NCBI RefSeq assembly: GCF_014773275.1
Contig: NZ_JACWMW010000003.1
Location: forward strand, 62,001 to 126,000
Direction: 5' to 3'
DNA: 64,000 bases
Source: Mucilaginibacter rigui
Lineage (GTDB): Bacteria; Bacteroidota; Bacteroidia; Sphingobacteriales; Sphingobacteriaceae
The notes under the pieces were generated by a model. The model was given only the letters and a program-made list of their open reading frames with translations. It was not told the origin of the DNA and made no database searches. Each line of letters opens with the position of its first letter. Positions within the stretch are counted from its first letter, which is position 1. Both the position numbers and the translations under genes were made by a program. This document shows, one piece after another, positions 33,400 to 40,896 of the stretch.

Positions 33400-34188
33400 T
33401 CATTCCCACCACTTCGCGTTTTCAATTTGTTTGGCTTTTGCCGATACAGCCGAAGTACGATATGCATCTCGTAGGGTTTGCCACCCGGCCGACAGGTATT
33501 TATCATTGGGAGAAAATTCGCCTGCGCCAATATCAAAGCCTTGTGAATTCGGGATGCGGTAATCGCCCCAGTTGCATCTTTTAACTAATTTGTTATTATA
33601 ACTTGCCCATTGGCCTACAAACTGGTTATTTGAATAGCCATCAGCATTTTTATCAATATCGTCATAGTGAACGATGTTACTTTTATCCAAATAAAAACCT
33701 GTGCTGAATGTCCCTTTAAATACACCGGCATGTTCTTGTGTTTCTGCTTCCGCCAAATTATACATGCCGATCAGCAAATATTGGCCTTTAATGCCTTTGC
33801 CTTTAAGTTCATCATCCACCCCGTAGGATGTTTGTTTGTACTTGCGGATGTTGGTTATTTTAAAAGTTCCGCGAAATTCATCGATGTTATTTTTAACCAT
33901 CGATTTGCCGTAAACATTATAAGTACCCGGCAACGCGGGGTTTTTTGTTATGGAGATGATTTTTATGCGGATCCGCTGAAAGTTATCACCAATAAAACCA
34001 TATACCATGGCATTATTAGTTACAGTGAAGAGTTTTGAATAATCGTAGCGTGTAAGCTTGCTTTTTAATTCAACAGGCGACAGATACTTGTTATCCAGGC
34101 TCTTATCCCTGAACTTTTCAGCTTCGGATTGTGCAAAAGCGGTGGTGAATTTAATCGCAAAAATAACTGCGAGCAAAGCTTTTTTCAT
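33400..34188 (-). CDS. Hypothetical secreted protein
   Basis: A 262-aa protein with a signal peptide (1-19, TTAFAQ cleavage). The mature part has beta-rich segments (MVYGFIGDNFQRIRIKIISI, GTFKITNIRKYKQT, GVFKGTFSTGFYLD, NQFVGQWASYNNK) and a C-terminal IGAGEFSPNDKYLSAGWQTLRDAY. It resembles lipocalin-like or calycin-type beta barrels in pattern, but no family is recognised. It converges with the binding-protein gene and is apparently monocistronic. Confidence 0.6.
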   Translation of the reverse strand: MKKALLAVIFAIKFTTAFAQSEAEKFRDKSLDNKYLSPVELKSKLTRYDYSKLFTVTNNAMVYGFIGDNFQRIRIKIISITKNPALPGTYNVYGKSMVKNNIDEFRGTFKITNIRKYKQTSYGVDDELKGKGIKGQYLLIGMYNLAEAETQEHAGVFKGTFSTGFYLDKSNIVHYDDIDKNADGYSNNQFVGQWASYNNKLVKRCNWGDYRIPNSQGFDIGAGEFSPNDKYLSAGWQTLRDAYRTSAVSAKAKQIENAKWWE

Positions 34189-34229
34189 CTGTAAAATTTA
34201 AACGAATAAAGCTAATTATAATTTCAGGT

Positions 34230-34304
34230 TTTATCCGTCCCATAAATGGGACGGCAATGATATAATGAATTAATGATTTCATTGCCGTTGGCTTTGGCCA
34301 ACGG
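34230..34304. repeat. Double-hairpin intergenic element, inward-facing ends
   Basis: Hairpin ccgtccc-ataaat-gggacgg (34235-34254) then caatga, a 17-base spacer, then tcattg and hairpin ccgttggc-tttg-gccaacgg (34285-34304). The same two hairpins form the two ends of the element at 48783-48911, but there in the opposite order. Confidence 0.8.
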
Positions 34305-34338
34305 TTAAAAAGCGAGTAATATGGGTTTAGCCTAAATC

Positions 34339-35343
34339 TTAATATTTATACGGTTCCATCTTACCGCAGCTACATGTGCAATTAGGGTCAGTAGCGCCCA
34401 GCTTTTTCAGGAAGAACTGATAAAAGCCTATCCGGTCTTTCATGCTGTAATTATCATCACCTTTATTGCATTCCAGGTCGCCGTTTACAATCAGTATGGT
34501 CATGCCAAAACCCGGGGTGCGGCCTTTTGTTTTATCTATGGTATTAGGCTGCCATTTACCAATCATTACATCATGTGCCGATGGTTTGTGGGTTTCGGGT
34601 GTCATCCAAAAATAAATAGCAGTTTTAAAGGCTACAACTGCATCGGTCTCTACCAGCCCGGGGTTATTTAATAGTACTTTCTTGTCGCCAAAAATACAAT
34701 CGGATGCATAGCCATAGTTGCCGTTATAGCTTATCTGTATAGGGCCGCGGCCATAATATTTTTGCCCTTTAACGGGTGGATACTCGTCGCTGTCGCTTAC
34801 ATAGTTCAGGCTGGTGTTATCCTCGTGTATCAGCATCAGGCCGTCGGTATAGCTTTCGTTACGGCCATGGCGGGTTTCGTGCGCTATCTGGGCAAAAAAG
34901 GCAGCCAGTTCGCGTTTGTTACCAGCGGCGTCTTTTTCGGTGCAAAAGTTACCGTAATCTACCGTGTAGGTACTGTCCGGTTTTACTTTGGCCCATGCTT
35001 CGTTCCAATCACCGTCCTGGCGTACTGTAACGGCTTTGCCGGTGCTTTTATCAGTACGAATGAATTGGTACACTGATACCGCGCGGCGTGTAACCTGCAC
35101 CTTTATTTGAGCCAGTTCGTTCACGGCTTTTATAAACGCCTGATAGGTGTAAAACTTATCTCGCTCGGGGAACAGGGCGTTAAACTGCTGTTCGGTTAAA
35201 AATTTAGAGAAATCAGCCCTTGGTTTTGGCGTGGCAGGTGCAGCTTTTTGTGCCGAATTACCGTTACTGCATTTAAAGCTTAGTAATGCCAAAGTAAATA
35301 AACATATAAGTGCGGCCCGGCCGGATGATATTATGGGTTTCAT
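34339..35343 (-). CDS. GH19 chitinase-like glycoside hydrolase
   Basis: A 334-aa secreted enzyme with a hydrophobic signal segment (about 8-22). The catalytic region shows GH19 hallmarks: FFAQIAHETRHG with the acid Glu156, the YYGRGPIQISYNGNYG block (about 190-205), AFKTAIYFWMTP, and TPGFGMTILIVNGDLECN near the end. GH19 enzymes cleave chitin; many bacterial members instead cleave peptidoglycan or serve as endolysins. A Cys at residue 25 follows the signal but the sequence before it (SFK) is a poor lipobox. No phage genes surround it, so a secreted chitinase or muralytic enzyme is likely. Confidence 0.85.
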   Translation of the reverse strand: MKPIISSGRAALICLFTLALLSFKCSNGNSAQKAAPATPKPRADFSKFLTEQQFNALFPERDKFYTYQAFIKAVNELAQIKVQVTRRAVSVYQFIRTDKSTGKAVTVRQDGDWNEAWAKVKPDSTYTVDYGNFCTEKDAAGNKRELAAFFAQIAHETRHGRNESYTDGLMLIHEDNTSLNYVSDSDEYPPVKGQKYYGRGPIQISYNGNYGYASDCIFGDKKVLLNNPGLVETDAVVAFKTAIYFWMTPETHKPSAHDVMIGKWQPNTIDKTKGRTPGFGMTILIVNGDLECNKGDDNYSMKDRIGFYQFFLKKLGATDPNCTCSCGKMEPYKY

Positions 35344-35412
35344 ATTTTCTAAATAATATATTTGAACAAAACACGATATGCAAGTTTAAGTTTAAAATTG
35401 CGTAATGTTTAA

Positions 35413-35539
35413 TTTAACCACAAAGAGCACAGAGAAAAACCACAGAGGGCACAAAGATTTATATATTTTATCAATTAAAAATCTCTGTGTACTTTGTGGC
35501 TGATCAAATTGCAAATCTCGGTGCCCCCCTGTGGTTAAA
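35413..35539. repeat. 127-bp intergenic element with 10-bp terminal inverted repeats
   Basis: Ends tttaaccaca (35413-35422) and tgtggttaaa (35530-35539) are perfect inverted repeats. Inside are further copies of the word (aaaccacagagggcac; ctctgtgtactttgtggc), giving nested pairings. It occupies the gap between the chitinase and adenosyltransferase genes. Confidence 0.85.
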
Positions 35540-35580
35540 AGCACATTGTAAACTTAAACGCTTAAATTGCTGCTATTGTT

Positions 35581-36129
35581 ATGAAAATATATACTAAAAC
35601 TGGCGATAAAGGCTATACATCATTAATAGGGGGGGCGCGTGTGCCCAAGCATCACCTGCGTATTGAGAGTTATGGTACTGTTGATGAGCTGAACTCGTAC
35701 ATAGGCCTTATCCGCGACCAGCAGATAGCTGACCATGATAAGGATGTACTAAAACAAATACAGGACAGGCTGTTCACCATAGGCTCATCACTGGCCGCCG
35801 ACCCGGAAAAAAGCCGAATGGTGATACCCGATCTTTATAACGAAGACATTGAGCTGCTTGAAAAAGAAATGGACAGGATGAATGAAACCCTGCCCGAGCT
35901 GCGGCACTTTATTTTGCCGGGCGGCAGTAATGCTATTTCGTATTGCCATATAGCGCGTTGTGTATGCCGCAGGGCCGAAAGATTGAGCGTTCACCTGGCA
36001 GAAGAAAGCACGGTTGACGAGAAAGTGAATATTTATCTGAACAGGTTGAGCGATTACTTGTTCACCCTGGCAAGAATGGTTGGATATGCCGATAAAATCC
36101 CTGAAAACCAGTGGATACCAAGGATATAA
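35581..36129 (+). CDS. Cob(I)alamin adenosyltransferase (PduO/MMAB type)
   Basis: Adenosylates cob(I)alamin to make adenosylcobalamin. The 182-aa protein starts MKIYTKTGDKGYTSLIGG, with the ATP-binding TKTGD-x-G motif, followed by SYGTVDELNSYIGL and ARCVCRRAERLSVHL near residues 125-140 with the conserved Arg residues, and YLNRLSDYLFTLAR. It is the PduO family rather than CobA/BtuR. Its start follows directly after the repeat element, and no cobalamin riboswitch is visible upstream. Confidence 0.93.
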   Translation: MKIYTKTGDKGYTSLIGGARVPKHHLRIESYGTVDELNSYIGLIRDQQIADHDKDVLKQIQDRLFTIGSSLAADPEKSRMVIPDLYNEDIELLEKEMDRMNETLPELRHFILPGGSNAISYCHIARCVCRRAERLSVHLAEESTVDEKVNIYLNRLSDYLFTLARMVGYADKIPENQWIPRI

Positions 36130-36147
36130 AAATATTACAAAAAAATA

Positions 36148-36179
36148 TTGATAATCAATTTAAAAATATTATACTTTTG
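36148..36179 (+). promoter_or_regulatory. Promoter of the DUF2795 gene
   Basis: TTG at 36148-36150, 21 bp, then TACTTTTG at 36172-36179, matching the Bacteroidota TTTG/TAnnTTTG pattern with correct spacing, 35 bases before the ATG. Confidence 0.65.
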
Positions 36180-36214
36180 CGAAAAAGCAAAATTTACCAC
36201 TTTAACATAAAAAC

Positions 36215-36436
36215 ATGTATTGGACACTTGAATTAGCATCGCACCTTGAAGATGCACCATGGCCTGCCACAAAAGACGAATTAATTGATTACGCCATACG
36301 TTCAGGAGCGCCGGTAGAGGTTATTGAGAACCTGCAGGCACTTGAAGATGATGGTGAACCGTATGAAAACATAGAGGAGATATGGCCGGATTACCCGACC
36401 AAGGACGACTTCTTTTTTAATGAGGACGAGTATTAA
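36215..36436 (+). CDS. DUF2795 protein
   Basis: A 73-aa acidic protein: MYWTLELASHLEDAPWPATKDELIDYAIRSGAP (in parts) is the DUF2795 signature, and the remainder PVEVIENLQALEDDGEPY fits too. In Bacteroidota these small proteins are conserved and of unknown function; the fold is likely a small helical, perhaps nucleic-acid-binding, module. It has its own promoter and terminator. Confidence 0.88.
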   Translation: MYWTLELASHLEDAPWPATKDELIDYAIRSGAPVEVIENLQALEDDGEPYENIEEIWPDYPTKDDFFFNEDEY

Positions 36437-36458
36437 TACGCCTACATATTAAATAATT

Positions 36459-36488
36459 AAAAGCCCTGCATGCAGGGCTTTTTTTGTT
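36459..36488 (+). terminator. Terminator of the DUF2795 gene
   Basis: aaaagccctgcatgcagggctttt: perfect stem plus T tract. Confidence 0.9.
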
Positions 36489-36559
36489 ACAACCTCTTTT
36501 TGGAATGATTTTGGTATAGGTGCCGTATATACATTTACTTAAACATAAAACATTACAAC

Positions 36560-36706
36560 ATGAGAGGCTTACTGTACATCATTGCTGTTATCCTGGTTAT
36601 AGGATGGGCATTCGGATTTTTTTACGCGGGTTCAGGTGGTATTATCCACATCCTGCTGGTTATAGCTATTATAGCACTGCTTTTAGGCGTGATTAGAAGG
36701 GCCTGA
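36560..36706 (+). CDS. Small lmo0937-like membrane protein, copy 1
   Basis: A 48-aa protein, MRGLLYIIAVILVIGWAFGF then a Gly-rich loop, HILLVIAIIALLLGVIRR. It has two short membrane segments (about 4-20 and 29-43) and matches the small lmo0937/DUF5670 type family. Function unknown; family members are often stress-induced. A terminator follows and a close paralogue starts 123 bp later. Confidence 0.85.
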   Translation: MRGLLYIIAVILVIGWAFGFFYAGSGGIIHILLVIAIIALLLGVIRRA

Positions 36707-36723
36707 TAAGGCAGATAATATTG

Positions 36724-36752
36724 AAAACCCTGCTAAGGCGGGTTTTTTTATG
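36724..36752 (+). terminator. Terminator between the two small membrane-protein genes
   Basis: aaaaccctgctaaggcgggtttttt: stem with T tract. Confidence 0.8.
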
Positions 36753-36828
36753 CGTAAAACTTTTTGGAGTAACGCGGGTTTAATATATAACATTAACTAA
36801 GAAAACATTAACTAAAACACACAACACT

Positions 36829-36975
36829 ATGAGAAGCTTATTGTACATCATCGCAGTTATTTTGGTGATAGGATGGATCTTCGGGTTCTTCGTTAATCAC
36901 GCAGGCGGCTTAATTCACATTTTACTGGTAATAGCGATCATTGCTTTATTGCTGGGTGTGATCAGAAGGGCCTGA
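36829..36975 (+). CDS. Small lmo0937-like membrane protein, copy 2
   Basis: A 48-aa paralogue of 36560-36706, identical in length and ending with the same GVIRRA; differences cluster in the central loop (FVNHAGGL versus FYAGSGGI). Two membrane segments. A tandem duplication in which each copy keeps its own upstream region (acaac/aacatt words before the ATG) and terminator. Confidence 0.85.
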   Translation: MRSLLYIIAVILVIGWIFGFFVNHAGGLIHILLVIAIIALLLGVIRRA

Positions 36976-36991
36976 TAATTAGATCAGATAA

Positions 36992-37027
36992 AGGCAGCCA
37001 CCAGCTTAACGCTGGTGGCTTTTTTTG
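36992..37027 (+). terminator. Terminator overlapping the end of ispD
   Basis: gccaccagc-ttaac-gctggtggc plus T tract. The right arm and T tract encode the last codons of ispD on the minus strand, so the hairpin sits over the ispD stop. Confidence 0.85.
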
Positions 37028-37701
37028 TTTAGAAGCGCCTCGGCAATAGCAACATCTTCCGGGAAGGTGATCTTGATATTGCTGTAATCGCCCGCTATCA
37101 AAGTAATGGCAACACCGCTTTGTTCTACAACAGAAGCATCATCGGTAAAAGTATCGGTATAGGGTTGTTCATAGGCTTTTTTAAGAATAGCAGATTGGAA
37201 AGTTTGCGGGGTTTGCACCAAATAGATGCTGTCGCGGTTTAAGCTTTCAGATCCATTACCCTTTACCTGCCTTATCGAGTCGCGGCTTTTAACGGCCGTT
37301 ACAGCCGTTCCGTTCTCTGCGGCGCATCTGTAGGCCTCATTGATGATATCGGCGCTTACAAGGGGGCGCACGGCATCGTGTACGGCAATCAATACATCAT
37401 CGTCTGCAATACTATCAACCGCGTTCTTGATAGAATGAAAACGGGTTTGGCCGCCGGTAATTATTTTATGCGGAATGGTAAAGTTATGTTTAGTGCAAAG
37501 CTGTGCCCATAGCTCATGGTAACTACCATGTAAAGCCAAAATAATTTGTGGTGATGACTGGCTGTTATAAAACGCCTTTATGGTATGCATCAGCACAGGC
37601 TCACCGCAAAGCTCAATAAACTGCTTGGGCAAGGCCGACTGCATCCTGCTGCCCGAACCACCGGCTACGATAACTACGTAAGTAGATCTGAGGTTTGACA
37701 T
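37006..37701 (-). CDS. ispD: 2-C-methyl-D-erythritol 4-phosphate cytidylyltransferase
   Basis: Couples MEP to CTP in the MEP isoprenoid pathway. The 231-aa protein has the nucleotide-binding loop VIVAGGSGSRMQSALPKQFI (11-29 region), VLIAVHDAVRPLVS and the EDVAIAEALL end, typical of IspD. It starts one base after the stop of the upstream membrane protein gene, so the two are likely coupled. Its last codons lie in a terminator hairpin for the opposite strand. Confidence 0.95.
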   Translation of the reverse strand: MSNLRSTYVVIVAGGSGSRMQSALPKQFIELCGEPVLMHTIKAFYNSQSSPQIILALHGSYHELWAQLCTKHNFTIPHKIITGGQTRFHSIKNAVDSIADDDVLIAVHDAVRPLVSADIINEAYRCAAENGTAVTAVKSRDSIRQVKGNGSESLNRDSIYLVQTPQTFQSAILKKAYEQPYTDTFTDDASVVEQSGVAITLIAGDYSNIKITFPEDVAIAEALLNKKSHQR

Positions 37702-37702
37702 G

Positions 37703-38101
37703 CTATGCGGTTTGATTTATGATAAAACTGCTTTGCGTCGCATAGATCATCAGAGGGAAAATATTAAGAAAAAAAATACGGAAGAATTTAAGACCAAATT
37801 CTTTAAACCATTGTGGGGCATCCAAATCTCTTACATCTCCGGAAATTTTGTACCTATAAAAAAAGTGTACAATTATTTGAAATGAAGAAACCAATAATAA
37901 TATCAGCCAGTATTTGATGGATAACAATAATGATAGATTGAACAGGTGGATGAATGTAATTAACAAAAACGTAAAAATAATTCGCCGAAATAACTGCGGA
38001 GTGATATCGACTTTTTTATTAAGCTTTATATAAATCAAGATATTTAGAATGCCAAAGATTAGTAAATACAACGATTTTATGACCATGAGGTTGTTCTGCA
38101 T
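37703..38101 (-). CDS. Hypothetical membrane protein
   Basis: A 132-aa protein with about four hydrophobic segments (LYLLIFGILNILIYI, FTFLLITFIHLFNLSLLL, WLILLLVSSFQIIVHFF, FFRIFFLNIFPLMIYA). No family is recognised. Its stop is followed after one base by the ispD ATG, so it is probably cotranslated with ispD; whether it relates to isoprenoid metabolism is unknown. Confidence 0.65.
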   Translation of the reverse strand: MQNNLMVIKSLYLLIFGILNILIYIKLNKKVDITPQLFRRIIFTFLLITFIHLFNLSLLLSIKYWLILLLVSSFQIIVHFFYRYKISGDVRDLDAPQWFKEFGLKFFRIFFLNIFPLMIYATQSSFIINQTA

Positions 38102-38118
38102 ATGTTATCAAATTTAAA

Positions 38119-38154
38119 CAAAAAAAGAGATATGAGTAACCCCACATCTCTTAT
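38119..38154 (-). terminator. Terminator upstream of the membrane protein gene, likely for queA
   Basis: On the minus strand, aagagat pairs with atctctt around a 13-base loop, followed by a T tract; 50 bp past the queA stop. Confidence 0.75.
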
Positions 38155-38202
38155 ATACATTGAACGATTATTAACTAATCTTTACTCTCTAACTTCTAAT
38201 CA

Positions 38203-39252
38203 CTAAATAATCAACATCGCATCGCCGTAGCTGTAAAAACGGTATTTTTCTTTTACTGCTACTTCGTAAGCGTTCATTACATGCTCGTAACCGCCAAACG
38301 CGCTCACCATCATCAATAAAGTAGACTCGGGTGTGTGGAAGTTGGTGATCATAGAGTTTGCAATGCTAAACTCGTACGGCGGGAAAATGAACTTGCTGGT
38401 CCAGTCATTTGCCGGTTTTAATATTTTACCTGCAGATACAGCCGATTCAACCGCACGCATTGATGTTGTACCAACAGCGCAAATGCGTTTTTTTCTTTCG
38501 ATACCACGGTTAACAATATTAGCCTGTTTCTCTTCGATGATAAACTGCTCAGAATCCATTTTGTGCTTGGTCAGGTCTTCCACCTCAACCGGGCGGAAAG
38601 TGCCTAAACCAACGTGCAGGGTAACCTCGGCAAATTCAACACCTTTCAGTTCAAGGCGTTTCATCAACTCACGGCTAAAGTGCAGACCTGCGGTAGGGGC
38701 GGCAACCGCACCTTCGTGTTTGGCAAATATGGTTTGGTAACGTTCTTTATCGTCGGCAGTAGCCTTGCGTTTTATATATTTTGGCAGTGGTGTTTCACCC
38801 AATATCTCTACGTTACGGCGAAATTCTTCGTCGGTGCCGTCAAACAAAAAGCGGATGGTACGGCCACGTGATGTAGTGTTGTCAACAACTTCGGCAATAA
38901 GTAAATCATCATCACCAAAGTAAAGTTTGTTACCCACGCGTATTTTACGGGCCGGGTCAACCAGCACATCCCAAAGGCGAAGTTCTTTGTTTAGCTCGCG
39001 CAGTAAGAACACTTCAATTGTGGCGCCGGTTTTTTCCTTGTTGCCATACATACGTGCCGGGAATACTTTTGTATTGTTCAGGATCATTACATCCTGGTCG
39101 TCAAAGTAATCCAAAACATCCTTAAATATTTTATGCTCAATTTTGCCCGAATCGCGGTGTAAAACCATTAAACGTGATTCGTCACGTATATCTGACGGAG
39201 AATGTGCAATTAATGATTCAGGTAAATTGAATTTAAATTGAGATAATTTCAT
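38203..39252 (-). CDS. queA: tRNA preQ1(34) S-adenosylmethionine ribosyltransferase-isomerase
   Basis: Transfers the ribosyl part of SAM to preQ1 in tRNA, making epoxyqueuosine at the wobble position. The 349-aa protein has the diagnostic segments [50 protein letters not shown] and [18 protein letters not shown] (each a part of the known QueA motifs). No other queuosine gene is nearby. A TACATTTG -7 box precedes it. Confidence 0.96.
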   Translation of the reverse strand: MKLSQFKFNLPESLIAHSPSDIRDESRLMVLHRDSGKIEHKIFKDVLDYFDDQDVMILNNTKVFPARMYGNKEKTGATIEVFLLRELNKELRLWDVLVDPARKIRVGNKLYFGDDDLLIAEVVDNTTSRGRTIRFLFDGTDEEFRRNVEILGETPLPKYIKRKATADDKERYQTIFAKHEGAVAAPTAGLHFSRELMKRLELKGVEFAEVTLHVGLGTFRPVEVEDLTKHKMDSEQFIIEEKQANIVNRGIERKKRICAVGTTSMRAVESAVSAGKILKPANDWTSKFIFPPYEFSIANSMITNFHTPESTLLMMVSAFGGYEHVMNAYEVAVKEKYRFYSYGDAMLII

Positions 39253-39278
39253 GCTTATATATATGAATTTTCAGGGCG

Positions 39279-39286
39279 CAAATGTA
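39279..39286 (-). promoter_or_regulatory. Putative -7 box of queA
   Basis: Minus strand TACATTTG fits TAnnTTTG, 26 bases upstream of the queA ATG. Confidence 0.45.
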
Positions 39287-39327
39287 CGGATTTTTTGTTA
39301 TTTTCCACGCCTTTTTTTGGCGCCACA

Positions 39328-39361
39328 TTACAGTTAATATTTAAATATAAATTTACTGTAA
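39328..39361. promoter_or_regulatory. Inverted repeat upstream of the ABC permease gene
   Basis: ttacagt (39328-39334) and actgtaa (39355-39361) form a 7-bp inverted repeat separated by an A/T-rich spacer, in the gap between queA and the permease. Its TACAG/CTGTA ends recall the operator-like palindrome before the GIN paralogues, but the spacing differs. Confidence 0.4.
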
Positions 39362-39451
39362 CTTAACTGCATTAACACAGTCTAACAAATACTGTTTGGG
39401 TTGGGGCAAAAAACCGTTATCCGGCAGCCCCGGGTACATCAAAATAACGAT

Positions 39452-40699
39452 ATGATACTACTAAAACTTATCCGCGAGAGCTTCCTGTTTGCATACGATG
39501 CGTTAAGGCAAAATAAGCTGCGCACCATGCTTTCGTTATTGGGTGTAACCATTGGTATCTTTACAATTATAGCGGTATCGTCGGCGGTTGATACTTTGCG
39601 TAACAACCTGCAAAAAAGCGTTGATAAATTAGGAAGCAATAGCATTTATGTGCAAAAATGGCCATGGGTAGGCGAGGATAACTTTCCCTGGTGGAAATAC
39701 ATGCAAAGGCCGGTACCAAAATTGCGAGATTTTGAACAGTTAAGCCGCCGCAGCCAAACGGCCAAAGCCCTTTCATATGAGATAAGCATTGATAACCGCA
39801 CCGTTAAATACGAAAGCCATACGGTTGATGGTGCGCAGATAGATGCTGTATCGCACGATCATGATAAAACCTGGAACTTTAATTTTCAGGACGGGCGGTA
39901 TTTTACGGATATTGAATCGCGTACGGGTGCGCCTGTAACAATTATTGGTGCAGATATAGCTGAAGCGCTTTTCCCCGGTGGTACAGGTGTTGGCAAGCAG
40001 ATAAAAATTATGGGCCGTAAGGTTACCATTATTGGTGTATTTACCAAAGAGGGTAAAGATATGCTGGGTATCACCAGCGATAACGAGATACTGTTACCGC
40101 TAAACTTTGCCAAAAACGTTATTGATATTGAGAACGAAAAATATAACCCGCAAATAGTTGTGCGCGGCAAGGATAACCTGAGCGATGTGGAAGTAGAGAG
40201 TGAAGTGCGTGGTTTAATGCGCTCTATACGCAGCATCCGCCCGGGTGGCGAGGATAATTTTTCGTTAAATAAATCCACCATCCTAACCAATCAGCTCGAT
40301 CAGCTTTTTGGCATCATCAATAAAGGTGGTTTTATCATTGGTTTCTTCTCGGTATTGGTAGGCGGTTTTGGTATAGCTAATATCATGTTCGTATCGGTTA
40401 AAGAGCGTACCAATATTATCGGTATACAGAAATCATTGGGGGCTAAAAACTACTTTATATTGCTGCAGTTTTTAATAGAAGCGGTTGCCTTGTGCCTTAT
40501 GGGCGGGCTGATAGGCTTATTTATTGTTTACCTGGGTACCTTTGCGGTAAAAGCCGTGGCTGATATACAGGTAGTATTGGATGCCGGGAATGTTATTTAT
40601 GGTATAGGTATCTCTGTTACCATAGGCGTACTATCTGGTATTATACCGGCATACTTTGCTTCAAAACTCGACCCCGTAGAGGCCATACGGACCAATTAA
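39452..40699 (+). CDS. FtsX/MacB-like ABC transporter permease
   Basis: A 415-aa permease of the FtsX/MacB fold. The N-terminus has a membrane segment in ALRQNKLRTMLSLLGVTIGI; a long periplasmic domain follows (about 55-270), then three more membrane segments (GFIIGFFSVLVGGFGIANIMF, ALCLMGGLIGLFIVYLG, IGISVTIGVLSGIIPAYFA) and the conserved closing ASKLDPVEAIRTN. No ATPase gene is adjacent; the LolD-like ATPase at 28025 is the only matching subunit in the window. The ATG at 39452 gives the typical start MILLKLIRESFLFA. Confidence 0.9.
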   Translation: MILLKLIRESFLFAYDALRQNKLRTMLSLLGVTIGIFTIIAVSSAVDTLRNNLQKSVDKLGSNSIYVQKWPWVGEDNFPWWKYMQRPVPKLRDFEQLSRRSQTAKALSYEISIDNRTVKYESHTVDGAQIDAVSHDHDKTWNFNFQDGRYFTDIESRTGAPVTIIGADIAEALFPGGTGVGKQIKIMGRKVTIIGVFTKEGKDMLGITSDNEILLPLNFAKNVIDIENEKYNPQIVVRGKDNLSDVEVESEVRGLMRSIRSIRPGGEDNFSLNKSTILTNQLDQLFGIINKGGFIIGFFSVLVGGFGIANIMFVSVKERTNIIGIQKSLGAKNYFILLQFLIEAVALCLMGGLIGLFIVYLGTFAVKAVADIQVVLDAGNVIYGIGISVTIGVLSGIIPAYFASKLDPVEAIRTN

Positions 40700-40723
40700 A
40701 TCGCGCAAAAAGCAACGGCTTTC

Positions 40724-40810
40724 AAACGCCCTGAAACATCCTTAAAACGCCCTGAAACGACTCAGTTAACCACGTAGTGTTCACGTTCACTGCCGTGAAC
40801 ACCCGTGAAC
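40724..40810. promoter_or_regulatory. Operator-like direct and inverted repeats between two convergent genes
   Basis: A direct repeat aaacgccctgaaac occurs twice with a 21-bp period (40724 and 40745), followed by gtgttcac (40777-40784) and gtgaacac (40795-40802), a perfect 8-bp inverted repeat, with further gttcac and gtgaac words. Such layouts resemble regulator sites, yet the genes on both sides converge and no gene follows. Confidence 0.6.
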
Positions 40811-40896
40811 GCCTTTATGTGCCTTATAATCAGCAATATGTGTTTAAGTATATTGGCCGAAATACCATAGTTACAACGTTAGTGTACTTTTAACGT

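Noticed and set aside
35344..35580. Cobalamin riboswitch upstream of the adenosyltransferase
   Set aside because: No B12-box consensus was visible; the region is filled by an inverted-repeat element.
37700..37885. 61-codon plus-strand frame
   Set aside because: It lies antisense to a hypothetical membrane protein with better membrane pattern and an ispD-coupled stop.
40850..40896. Possible sigma-54 promoter (tggccg near 40854)
   Set aside because: The second half does not match TTGC at the right spacing, and no gene follows.
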